From Sphingomonas sp. So64.6b (lineage in GTDB: Bacteria > Pseudomonadota > Alphaproteobacteria > Sphingomonadales > Sphingomonadaceae), in contig NZ_CP048817.1 of assembly GCF_014171475.1 (NCBI RefSeq), positions 3,534,001 to 3,598,000 on the forward strand: a DNA stretch of 64,000 nt, given 5' to 3'. Positions within the stretch are counted from its first letter, which is position 1; each line of letters opens with the position of its first letter. The notes beneath the pieces were generated by a model. The model searched no databases and was not told where the DNA came from. It saw nothing but the letters and a program-made list of their open reading frames with translations. A program made the translations under genes and the position numbers. Shown here in pieces: positions 54,051 through 62,455 of this stretch.

Positions 54051-55463
54051 GCAGACATATTTGAGCTCAAGATAGTCATCGAGCCCGTGCCGTGAACCTT
54101 CGCGGCCAACACCAGAGGCCTTGACGCCACCGAATGGGCCGAGTTCGGTTGAAATCAGCCCCGTATTGACACCGACAATTCCAGTTTCCAACCCCTCCAT
54201 GATTCGCCAGAGCCGACTTAGGTCCCGGCCGTAAACATAAGCAGCCAAACCGAACGGACTGTCATTGGCCAGTGCGAGAACTTCGTCGTCGGTCTCGAAA
54301 CGGACGACAGCCGCCAAAGGACCAAACGTCTCTTCGTTCGCGACAAGCATGCTGCTCGTGACATCGCCGATTACGGTCGGCGTATAGAAGCGGCCATGAC
54401 GCCGCGCGCCGCCACACAACAGGCGCGCGCCCTTGTCGAGCGCGTCGGCAACATGGCGGTCGACTTTTGCAATCGCCGCTTCATTGATCAGCGGGCCGAT
54501 TGTACAGGTTTCGTCGGTACCGGGACCCACCCGCAGCGCCGACACCGCCGAGACAAGCCGGTTGAGGAAAGGTTCGTAGACGCCGGACTGGACGTAGAAG
54601 CGATTGGCGCAAACGCAGGTCTGGCCCGCGTTACGAAACTTTGACAGGATCGCGCCAGCCACAGCCGCATCCAGATCGGCATCGTCGAATACGATGAATG
54701 GCGCATTCCCACCCAGTTCCAGGCTAAGCTTCTTGATGGTCGGCGCGCACTGGGCGAACAGCTTCGCGCCCGTTGCAGTAGAACCGGTGAAGCTGAGCTT
54801 TCGGATGCGCGGATGCGCGGTGAGGACGCCGCCGATCGCAACAGGATCGCCAGTGACGATGTTCAGCACGCCGGCCGGCACGCCTGCTTCCTGCGCAAGT
54901 GCGCCGATCGCCAGCGCCGTGAACGGGGTCTGTTCGGCGGGCTTGAGAATGAGCGCGCAGCCGGCTGCCAGCGCCGGCGCCAGTTTCCGCGTTACCATCG
55001 CCGCCGGAAAATTCCAGGGCGTGATCGCGGCGACCACGCCAACCGGCTGCTTCAGCACGAGGATGCGCTTGTCGGCAGCAGGCCCTGGCACGATTTCGCC
55101 GTAGGCGCGCTTCGCTTCCTCGCCGAACCATTCGAGGAACGCCGCCGCATAGGCGATTTCGCCGCGCGCTTCAGCCAGCGGCTTGCCCTGCTCCGCCGTC
55201 AACAGCTGCGCCAGCTCCTCCTGGCGAGCCATCACCAAGTCGAACAGCCTGCGAAGCACGTTCGCACGGTCCTTCGCTGCCAGCGCCGCCCAGGCTGGCA
55301 TTGCCGCCGCCGCTGCATCGATTGCGGCGGCGGTTTCGTCTGCTCCAAACGAAGGGACGCGACCGATGATCATCCCGGTCGCAGGATCGTCCACCTCAAG
55401 CCACTCGTTACCCGTCACCCATTGACCGCCGATCAGACACGCCTCGCGGCGCAATGCCATCAT
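54039..55463 (-). CDS. gabD: Succinate-semialdehyde dehydrogenase
   Basis: A 474-residue ALDH of the GabD type. It has [23 protein letters not shown], Glu in [12 protein letters not shown], catalytic Cys in [27 protein letters not shown], and the SSADH-like end [34 protein letters not shown]. It oxidises the succinate semialdehyde released by HpaI to succinate, completing the homoprotocatechuate pathway. Start codon and upstream hpaE stop overlap (ATGATG), so the two are coupled. Confidence 0.88.
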   Translation of the reverse strand: [474 protein letters not shown]

Positions 55464-56959
55464 GCGACGCCGAGCCGAGGCACGTTGTGGGTACCATATG
55501 CGAGCGCGATGTTCTTCGTTTCCATATAGAAGTCAAAGCTCCAGTCGCCCCCGTCGCGACCGATGCCGCTTGCCTTGGTGCCGCCGAACGGCGTTGGGAG
55601 GTGACGGACATTGTCGCTGTTCACCCACACCATGCCGGCGTTGAGCGCGTTGGCGACGCGCAATGCCCGTCCGCCGTCGCCGCTCCATAAATACGCGGCC
55701 AGACCATAAGCAACATCGTTCGCCTTCGCGACCGCGTCCGCCTCGCCGTCGAACGGAATCACGGTTAGAACAGGGCCGAAAATCTCCTCCTGCGCAATCC
55801 GCATATGTTGGCGACCTTGCGTGAACAGAGTCGGCTGGAAAAAATAGCCGCTTTCGCCATGCCGCTCGCCGCCTACGGCGATCGTCGCCCCATCGTCGCG
55901 CGCTACAGCCATGTAGCTCTGGACCTTCTCCAAATGACGCGGATGGATCAGCGGGCCGACTTCTGTCGCAGGGTCGAACGGATCGCCAACCTTGAGTTGC
56001 TTCACGCGCTCCTCGAGCCTTGCCACGAATTGGTCATGGATCGATTGCTCGACAAGCAGCCGCGACGAGGAGGTGCAGCGCTGTCCGTTGAGCGAGTAAA
56101 TCATAAAGACCGCCGCATCGAGCGCACGCTCAAGGTCGGCGTCGGCGAAGACGACCACCGGATTCTTCCCACCCAGTTCAAAATGGACGCGCTTCAGCGT
56201 ATCCGCCCCCTGCCGCATGATGGCTGAACCGGTCTTCGACTCGCCGACAAAGGCAATAGCCTTGATGTCCGGATGCTCGGTAAGCCGCCGGCCGGTGGTC
56301 TCCCCCAGACCGTTCACCGCGTTGAAAACGCCCGCCGGGAGCCCGGCCTCGTGCGCGATCTCGACGAGCAGTCGCGCCGAATAAGGCGACCATTCGGCGG
56401 GCTTGTGCACGACGGTGCAGCCGGCCGCGAGCGCAGGCGCGATCTTCCAGGTCGAGAGCATGAAAGGCGTGTTCCACGGCGTAATCACGGCGACCGGCCC
56501 GATCGGATGCCGGGTCGTGACGTTAAGATGGTCGGAGCTGGGAAGCGACTGACCATCGCGCGCGGCCGGCGCGCGATCGGCGAAGAAACGGAAATTCTCG
56601 GCGCCGCGTACCGCTGCCTTCGACATAAAGCGCCATGCCTGGCCAGCATCGAGACATTCCACGCCCGCGATCTCGTCGGCGCGCGCTTCAATCATATTGG
56701 CGACCCGGTGAAGCAGCGCCTTGCGCTTTTCACCCGACAGCGCAGCCCAACTCGGAAACGCGTCCCGCGCCGCCGCCACTGCTGCGTCAACCTCGTCGGG
56801 GCTCGCGTCAAAGGCCTGCCCGATAACGCCGCCGGTCGCCGGTTCGAGCACGTCGAACGGCTGCCCGCCCGCGGCTACGGATTCCCCGGCGATGAAGTGG
56901 CCGAGCGGATTCGGCATACGGGCGACGGTCGCAAGAGCGGCTTCGCGGGATGACGGCAT
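55460..56959 (-). CDS. hpaE: 5-carboxymethyl-2-hydroxymuconate semialdehyde dehydrogenase (HpaE)
   Basis: A ~499-residue ALDH of the HpaE/HpcC group, which oxidises the ring-cleavage product of homoprotocatechuate. It shows GHFIAGESV near the start, [34 protein letters not shown] (NAD site), [16 protein letters not shown], the nucleophile in [11 protein letters not shown] and [11 protein letters not shown]. The ATG at 56959 has GGAG six bases upstream; in-frame ATGs at 56962 and 56971 are also possible. It is divergent from hpaG1, sharing an ~80-base control region. gabD follows in the same transcript. Confidence 0.88.
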   Translation of the reverse strand: [499 protein letters not shown]

Positions 56960-57006
56960 CATAGTCTCCATGGTTGATGTGAACGCAATAACGGTCGCGC
57001 TGTATG

Positions 57007-57034
57007 TTGACAACTTATCATTGCTAAGTATATT
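57007..57034 (+). promoter_or_regulatory. Strong sigma-70 promoter of the hpaG-hpaI operon
   Basis: TTGACA (57007-57012), 16-base spacer, TATATT (57029-57034). Transcription would start at about 57041, essentially at the hpaG1 ATG (57042), so the message may be leaderless. TATGTTGA at 57003-57010 resembles half of the MarR operator at 17141 and may be part of the HpaR site. Confidence 0.6.
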
Positions 57035-57041
57035 TCAGAGC

Positions 57042-57644
57042 ATGATTTCGGGCACGGTCTATGGCGTCGTCTTGAACGACCAGAGCGAACGCGCGGCCTT
57101 GTCGGGGGCCTTTCTGGAGGCGCCTTATAGGGCGCCGCCCGAAGCACCTGTCCTCTACATCAAGCCGCGCAACACAATTTCCGCGAGCGATTCGATCGTG
57201 GCGGTGCCGGCCGATATTGCCGAGGTTACGGTCGCCGCGACCTTGGCGCTGGCGATCGGCGACAGGGGACAGCCAGTGGCTGCGCGACTCGCCATCGACG
57301 TGAGCGAACCCCACGACTGCTATTTCCGTCCGGCGATCCGCGAACGATGTCGCGACGGCTTCCTGCCGCTCGGGCCGGAGGGAGCGCTTCCAAATCCGAC
57401 CGAACAAATCGTGACGCTGATCGATGGTCATGAGGTGCATCGTTGGTCACTCGACCGACTGGTGAGTCCCATGCCGGAGCTCTTGCACGATATCGGCTGT
57501 TTCATGTCGCTCCTGCCTGGCGACATCCTTCTGATTGGGCTCGCGGGCGATGCGCCGAAAGCCCGCCCGGGGCAGACCGTTACCGTCCAATGCGGCGATA
57601 GACTGCCGCTCGTCGCCCATATCGGCGTGGAGAAAGAGGCATGA
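57042..57644 (+). CDS. hpaG1: HpaG N-terminal-type subunit (FAH family; decarboxylase/isomerase half 1)
   Basis: A 200-residue FAH-fold protein equivalent to the N-terminal half of E. coli HpaG (MISGTVYGVVLND, PYRAPPEAPVLYIKPRNT). In E. coli one fused protein does the decarboxylation of 5-oxopent-3-ene-1,2,5-tricarboxylate and the following isomerisation; here the halves are separate genes. The usual FAH metal triad is not evident in this half. ATG at 57042 is supported by alignment with the family N-terminus, although the promoter predicts almost no leader. Its stop overlaps the start of the second half. Confidence 0.82.
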   Translation: MISGTVYGVVLNDQSERAALSGAFLEAPYRAPPEAPVLYIKPRNTISASDSIVAVPADIAEVTVAATLALAIGDRGQPVAARLAIDVSEPHDCYFRPAIRERCRDGFLPLGPEGALPNPTEQIVTLIDGHEVHRWSLDRLVSPMPELLHDIGCFMSLLPGDILLIGLAGDAPKARPGQTVTVQCGDRLPLVAHIGVEKEA

Positions 57645-58390
57645 AGCGCGCTCGGTTGAGCCATGCCGGCAAGGCACGCTGGGGAACGTTGGTGGATAAT
57701 GATCACGCCGTCATGCTCGATGGTGGCCCGATGATCGCGGTCGCCGATGCGCGGTGGCTGCCGCCGGCGGAACCGGGTGCGACGATCTTCGCGCTGGGCC
57801 TCAACTATGTCGATCACTCGGCGGAACTTGGCTTTGCCGCCCCCAAGAGGCCGTTGATTTTCCTCAAAGGCGCCAATGCGCTTGTGGGTCATGGCGCCGC
57901 GACGCCTCGCCCTGCGGATGCTAACCAGATGCACCCCGAATGCGAGCTCGTGGCGGTCATCGGCCGCCAAGCCCGCAGAGTTTCGATCACGGATTCCCTA
58001 GACTATGTCGCTGGCTACACGGTCGCCAATGACTATGCGATTCGCGAATATCTTGAGAATTACTACCGGCCAAATCTGCGCGTAAAGAATCGCGACCGTA
58101 CGACCCCGCTTGGGCCGTGGATCGTCGATGCGGCAGACATTGCAGACCCACAACGGTTGGCGCTCTCGACGACGGTCAACGGCGACATCGTGCAGCAGGG
58201 CTCGACGGCGGATATGGTCTTCTCGGTTGCGCAGCTGATCGAGCATCTGTCGAGTTTTATGACTTTAATGCCCGGCGACCTCGTCCTCACCGGAACGCCG
58301 CATGGCCTCCGCTTCGTAGCGCCGGGCGATGTCGTCACCTGCGAGATCGAGGGCGTAGCAAGGCTCGTCAATCATGTAGAGGCAATATGA
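57641..58390 (+). CDS. hpaG2: HpaG C-terminal-type subunit (FAH family; decarboxylase/isomerase half 2)
   Basis: A 249-residue FAH-family enzyme equivalent to the C-terminal half of HpaG, with the metal-binding region HPECELVAVIG, a FALGLNYVDHSAELG entry, TVANDYAIRE and LMPGDLVLTGTPHG. It performs decarboxylation/isomerisation to 2-oxohept-3-ene-dioate in the homoprotocatechuate pathway. It is four-base coupled to both hpaG1 and the LigA-type gene. Confidence 0.86.
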   Translation: MKRARLSHAGKARWGTLVDNDHAVMLDGGPMIAVADARWLPPAEPGATIFALGLNYVDHSAELGFAAPKRPLIFLKGANALVGHGAATPRPADANQMHPECELVAVIGRQARRVSITDSLDYVAGYTVANDYAIREYLENYYRPNLRVKNRDRTTPLGPWIVDAADIADPQRLALSTTVNGDIVQQGSTADMVFSVAQLIEHLSSFMTLMPGDLVLTGTPHGLRFVAPGDVVTCEIEGVARLVNHVEAI

Positions 58391-58713
58391 GTCTCTATAC
58401 GCTCAGCAAGCTCCTGTTCGAACTCAATCGCGACGAGGCGCTCAAGGCAGCGTTCGTCACCGAGCCGACTGTGGTCGTCGATCGCTACCGGCTGACCGAC
58501 GACGAGCGCCAAGCCGTGCTCGAACCGGACATCGGGCTCCTCTACGTTCTTGGGGTAAACGGCCAGATTCTGATGCATTATGCCGCGCAGCGCGGCATCG
58601 AATGGTCAGATTATCTTCAACGGATGCGTGATGGCGTGAAGATGCATGGCCCGGTCCGAGCCGGAATTTATGCGATGACCACCAGGGTCGATGAAAAGGT
58701 GGCAGGCGCATGA
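58387..58713 (+). CDS. LigA-type alpha subunit of an extradiol dioxygenase
   Basis: A 108-residue helical protein of the LigA family (YTLSKLLFELNRDEALKAAF, YRLTDDERQAVLEPDIGLLYVLGVN). It is the small subunit that caps the active site in protocatechuate 4,5-dioxygenase (LigAB). The ATG at 58387 overlaps the hpaG2 stop, and its own stop overlaps the LigB-type gene. Homoprotocatechuate dioxygenases are usually single-subunit (HpaD), so a LigA partner in this pathway is noteworthy. Confidence 0.82.
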   Translation: MSLYTLSKLLFELNRDEALKAAFVTEPTVVVDRYRLTDDERQAVLEPDIGLLYVLGVNGQILMHYAAQRGIEWSDYLQRMRDGVKMHGPVRAGIYAMTTRVDEKVAGA

Positions 58714-59528
58714 GCCTCGTATTTGCCGGTGTCTGCAGTCACGGCCCAGGAATAACAGGTCGCGCGGATCGCGCACCGCCGGTCCAGCGGGATGCACTCT
58801 ACGCGGCTTATGACCGGCTGCGCGAGCGACTCTGGGACGCCCGACCTGACGCGCTGATCGTCATCGCGGCAGAGCATTTCGCCAACTTCTTCATGAACAA
58901 CATGCCCCCTTATGCGATCGGCATGGGCGAAACCTATGACGGGCCGATCGAGGATCCCGACTGGCTCCGTATACCCCACCGCGAAGTGCGCGGCGATCCA
59001 GAGCTGTCGAAACGCCTGATCGCCGAGATGATGCACACGGTCGACGTTGCCTATTGCGAAGAGTGGCGATTTGACCACGGCATCATGGTGCCGCTGCACT
59101 TCCTCGATCCTGGCAACCGCCTCACCATCATTCCGGCGAACATCAACTGCCAAGGGCCGCCCCTCACGCCGCTATCGCGCGCCTGGGCGTTTGGCGAGGC
59201 GATCCGACGCGCGGCTGATGGGGTGCCCGAACGGATCGCGCTGGTCGGCACCGGTGGGATCTCGCATTGGCCGGCAACGCCTGACAGCGGCCGGATCAAT
59301 GAGGCGTGGGATCTCGAGTTTTTGGCGCGATGGGCGGCGAACGATCGTGACACGTTGATCGGCTATTCCGACGAAGAGATTTATCGCGACGCGGGTCAGG
59401 GTGGGTTCGAGATCCGCACTTTCGTGGCAACCGCAGCCGCGGCCGGCGGGAGAGGGACGGTCCATCACTACGACCCGATCCCAATCTTCTCTGTCGGTTG
59501 CACGACGGCCACGATGGAGATCGCGTGA
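58710..59528 (+). CDS. LigB-type catalytic subunit of the ring-cleavage extradiol dioxygenase
   Basis: A 272-residue class III extradiol dioxygenase. Iron ligands and the acid/base residues are visible as His11 (VCSHGPG), His56 (AAEHFANFF), His123 (FDHGIMVPL), His186 (GTGGISHW) and Glu198 (RINEAWD). Together with the LigA-like protein it should cleave a catecholic ring next to the hydroxyls. From the neighbouring genes the substrate is homoprotocatechuate (3,4-dihydroxyphenylacetate). The protein is coupled to the isomerase gene downstream. Confidence 0.85.
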   Translation: MSLVFAGVCSHGPGITGRADRAPPVQRDALYAAYDRLRERLWDARPDALIVIAAEHFANFFMNNMPPYAIGMGETYDGPIEDPDWLRIPHREVRGDPELSKRLIAEMMHTVDVAYCEEWRFDHGIMVPLHFLDPGNRLTIIPANINCQGPPLTPLSRAWAFGEAIRRAADGVPERIALVGTGGISHWPATPDSGRINEAWDLEFLARWAANDRDTLIGYSDEEIYRDAGQGGFEIRTFVATAAAAGGRGTVHHYDPIPIFSVGCTTATMEIA

Positions 59529-59923
59529 TGGCACACGTTACCGTGGAATGGTCTGCCAATCTGGCGAGTGACTTCGATCTCGGTGCACTGCTTCGGTTGA
59601 TCGCCGAAACGATGCGCGAGCGCGCCGACGGTACCTTTCCCGTTGGCGGCATACGTGTGCGCGGCCTGCGCACCGACAGCTATGTCATCGCCGACGGCGC
59701 GAACCCAAACGACGGCTTTATCGACCTTCGCGTACTAATGGGCGCTGGCCGCAGCGCTGAGTTCCGCCGGAGCTTCTTTGACTCTCTGTTCGCGGAGGTC
59801 CGCGACCATTTGGGGGACCTTTTCGACCGCCGTCCCGTCGCTTTGTCGATGTATGTCGAGGAAGCAGAGGGCTGGAAGCACAACAGCATTCACCGCCGTC
59901 TGGCGACAACGAAAGCAATCTGA
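59528..59923 (+). CDS. hpaF: 5-carboxymethyl-2-hydroxymuconate isomerase (HpaF) with Ala in place of Pro1
   Basis: A 131-residue CHMI-family protein of the tautomerase superfamily: [61 protein letters not shown]. The family uses the N-terminal Pro1 as base, but here the second codon is GCA (Ala). The start is constrained by the overlap with the LigB stop (TGATG), and no nearby alternative gives a Pro start. The isomerase may be slow, use another mechanism, or be redundant with spontaneous ketonisation. Its position in the operon is as expected for HpaF. Confidence 0.82.
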   Translation: MAHVTVEWSANLASDFDLGALLRLIAETMRERADGTFPVGGIRVRGLRTDSYVIADGANPNDGFIDLRVLMGAGRSAEFRRSFFDSLFAEVRDHLGDLFDRRPVALSMYVEEAEGWKHNSIHRRLATTKAI

Positions 59924-60729
59924 TGGCTTTGGCGCACGACACGGTGGAAGCGCTGGCTGAGCGCCTGGACGAGGCGGAACGCGAGCGGCGTCAGTTGCCG
60001 CAATTCTCCCGCGACAATCCTGACATGACGATAGAGGACGCTTATGCGGTGCAGCGTGCCTGGACGGCAAGGAAGCTAGCGGGCGGCCGCAAGGCGATCG
60101 GTCACAAGATCGGTCTAACGAGCCGTGCCATGCAACGGTCTTCGAACATTACCGAACCTGATTACGGCCTGTTGCTCGACGACATGCTGTTCTCTGATCA
60201 GCGCGACATACCGATTGATCGCTTCATCGTGCCCAGAGTCGAAGTCGAGCTCGCTTTCCGGCTTAAAAAGAGTCTCGAGGGCCCAGGACTTACGATCTTC
60301 GATGTGCTCGATGCGACCGACTATATCGTACCTGCGATCGAAATCATTGATGCCCGGATCGAACAAGTCGATCAGGCCAGCGGCGTCACGCGTAAGGTGT
60401 TCGACACGATCAGCGACAATGCCGCAAATGCCGGTCTCGTGCTTGGCGGCCGCCCGATCCGCCCGCATGATGTCGACTTGCGCTGGGTGTCAGCGCTTCT
60501 GCATCGCAACGGCGTGATCGAGGAATCGGGGGTCGCCGCCGCCGTGCTTGGCCATCCGGCGCACGGACCGGCCTGGCTCGCGAACAAGCTCGCGGCGCAT
60601 GATGAACGATTAGAAGCGGGCGAGATCATCCTTGGCGGGAGCTTCACGGCACCCGTGCCCGCAGCCCGTGGCGATACCTTTCATGTCGACTATGGTCCGC
60701 TCGGTTCGATCGCGGTGCGGTTCGCATGA
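59923..60729 (+). CDS. hpaH: 2-oxohept-4-ene-1,7-dioate hydratase (HpaH)
   Basis: A 268-residue member of the hydratase/decarboxylase (MhpD/HpaH) family. It shows [41 protein letters not shown], the metal ligands in [36 protein letters not shown] and [13 protein letters not shown]. It hydrates the ring-cleavage-derived dienoate to 4-hydroxy-2-oxoheptanedioate, the substrate of HpaI. Overlaps hpaF and hpaI. Confidence 0.9.
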   Translation: MALAHDTVEALAERLDEAERERRQLPQFSRDNPDMTIEDAYAVQRAWTARKLAGGRKAIGHKIGLTSRAMQRSSNITEPDYGLLLDDMLFSDQRDIPIDRFIVPRVEVELAFRLKKSLEGPGLTIFDVLDATDYIVPAIEIIDARIEQVDQASGVTRKVFDTISDNAANAGLVLGGRPIRPHDVDLRWVSALLHRNGVIEESGVAAAVLGHPAHGPAWLANKLAAHDERLEAGEIILGGSFTAPVPAARGDTFHVDYGPLGSIAVRFA

Positions 60730-61484
60730 GCCTCTTTGGCAAGCTGTGCGCTGAGGGGCGTCCACTGCTCGGGTTGTGGCAGGCGCTGGCGAACCCGTAC
60801 ACCGCCGAGATCTGCGCCGGTGCGGGATTTGATTGGTTATTGTTCGACGGCGAGCACGCTCCCCAAACAGCGCAGACCCTTGTTGCGCAGCTCCAGGCCT
60901 GTGCGCCATACTCACTCCATCCCATCGCCCGCGTTCCAGTCGGCGAGCCGGCCTTCATGAAACAGTATCTCGACATCGGGTTCGAGACGTTGTTGGTCCC
61001 GATGGTCGACACAGCCGCGCAGGCCGAAGCGTTGGTCGCAGCTACGCGCTTTCCACCGCAGGGTATCCGGGGGGTCGCCAGTGCGACCAGCCGCGCGTCG
61101 GGTTTCGGGTCGAACACGAGCTATCTCGCTGAAGCGCGCAATCGGACGGCGCTGATCTGTCAGATCGAGACCCGCGCCGGCCTCAGCTCAATTACCCAGA
61201 TCGCGGCGGTCGAGGGCGTCGAGGCGCTCTTCATCGGACCGGCCGATTTGGCCGCGTCGCTTGGCCATCTAGGCCAACCACGCCATCCCGATGTACAGAG
61301 GGCGATCGCGCAAGCTCTCGCCGCGATCCAAGGGGCCAACAAGCCGGCTGGAATATTCGCGCTCGATGCGGATGACGCCCGCGCCCGCATCGCGCAGGGT
61401 TTTACGTTTGTCTCTGTTGGGACCGATATCGGGGTGCTGGCGAATGGCGCGAAAAACCTGCGCATCGCGTGCCTCGCCGGTTAG
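60726..61484 (+). CDS. hpaI: 4-hydroxy-2-oxoheptanedioate aldolase (HpaI)
   Basis: A 252-residue class II pyruvate aldolase of the HpcH/HpaI family. It shows [70 protein letters not shown], metal ligands in CQIETRAG and [15 protein letters not shown], and an end with [12 protein letters not shown]. It cleaves 4-hydroxy-2-oxoheptanedioate to pyruvate and succinate semialdehyde. It is last in the hpaG-hpaI operon and overlaps the convergent FAH gene by four bases. Confidence 0.92.
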   Translation: MSLFGKLCAEGRPLLGLWQALANPYTAEICAGAGFDWLLFDGEHAPQTAQTLVAQLQACAPYSLHPIARVPVGEPAFMKQYLDIGFETLLVPMVDTAAQAEALVAATRFPPQGIRGVASATSRASGFGSNTSYLAEARNRTALICQIETRAGLSSITQIAAVEGVEALFIGPADLAASLGHLGQPRHPDVQRAIAQALAAIQGANKPAGIFALDADDARARIAQGFTFVSVGTDIGVLANGAKNLRIACLAG

Positions 61485-62455
61485 GCAGAAACTAGACGAT
61501 TGCGCAGCACGCCGATGCCTTCCACTTCCAGCTCGACGACATCGCCGTCGTCGAGAAAGGTGAGGCTCTCATAGCCGCAGCCATCGCCCACCGTTCCGAA
61601 CGCGATCAAGTCGCCCGGATGGAGCGTTTCGTCGGTTGAGATATAGGCGATCGTCTTCGCCGCTGAATGCTGCATGTTGCCGCTGGTAGTGCGCACTTTC
61701 TCGACACCGTTCACCCGCACAATCATCGTCAGCGCTTCCGGGTCGGCAATCTCATCGGCGGATACGATGTACGGCCCGATCGCATTTCCGGTGTCGAAGT
61801 CCTTGCCCTTGGCCGGGCCGAAGCGAAATGAGGTCTCGCGCGATTGCAGGTCACGCGCGCTGAAATCGTTAAAAATAGTATATCCAAACACCGCGTCGAG
61901 CGCGTCGGCTTCGCTCAAATTCTTCGCTGGGCCACCGATGATCGCGGCGAGTTCTAGCTCATAGTCCATCAGCTTGGCGGCGCTTGGCCGCACGATGTCG
62001 GCGTCAGGGCCGACCACTGTCATCGGGTTCCCCTTGTAGTACAGCGGCTGCTCATACCAGACCGGCGGGATGTCGAAAGCGCCTGCGGCCCGAAACCTAG
62101 CCAAAGTCGCCTCGGGATCAGGCGTCGCGCGGGCGCGTAACTGCTGCGCGGCGGCGATCGCTTGCGAGACGTGCTTCTCGTAATTACCGCAGTCACGAAT
62201 CTGGGTCGGCCGCATAAGCGGGGCCAGCAACGACGCTTCCCTGCTGTCAACCAACATGCCCGCAGGCGGCTCTGCGAGCCAGCTGGCGATACGCGCGAGG
62301 CCGGCGCGACCCGCAGCGATGACGGCGAGCATGTCATCGAGTGGCACCCCGCCCCCGGCACGCGCCGCAGCGGCGATGTTGAGGATGTGCCCATCGCCGG
62401 CAATGGCACCTGGCGTTGGCAGGCCGTTCGCGACGGTGAAAGTGACGAATTTCAT
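61481..62455 (-). CDS. Fumarylacetoacetate hydrolase-family protein
   Basis: A 324-residue FAH-superfamily protein (FAH domain ~85-320: QIRDCGNYEKHV, YYKGNPMTVVGP, LMDYELELAAIIGG, GYTIFNDFSARDLQ, FDTGNAIGPYIV, TLHPGDLIAFGTVGDGCG). It is coupled to the FAD monooxygenase upstream on the minus strand by a four-base overlap. Such pairs hydrolyse ring-fission acyl-pyruvates, or act on hydroxylated aromatic side products. Its difference from hpaG1/G2 suggests a second ring-cleavage branch. The specific substrate is unknown. Confidence 0.82.
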   Translation of the reverse strand: MKFVTFTVANGLPTPGAIAGDGHILNIAAAARAGGGVPLDDMLAVIAAGRAGLARIASWLAEPPAGMLVDSREASLLAPLMRPTQIRDCGNYEKHVSQAIAAAQQLRARATPDPEATLARFRAAGAFDIPPVWYEQPLYYKGNPMTVVGPDADIVRPSAAKLMDYELELAAIIGGPAKNLSEADALDAVFGYTIFNDFSARDLQSRETSFRFGPAKGKDFDTGNAIGPYIVSADEIADPEALTMIVRVNGVEKVRTTSGNMQHSAAKTIAYISTDETLHPGDLIAFGTVGDGCGYESLTFLDDGDVVELEVEGIGVLRNRLVSA

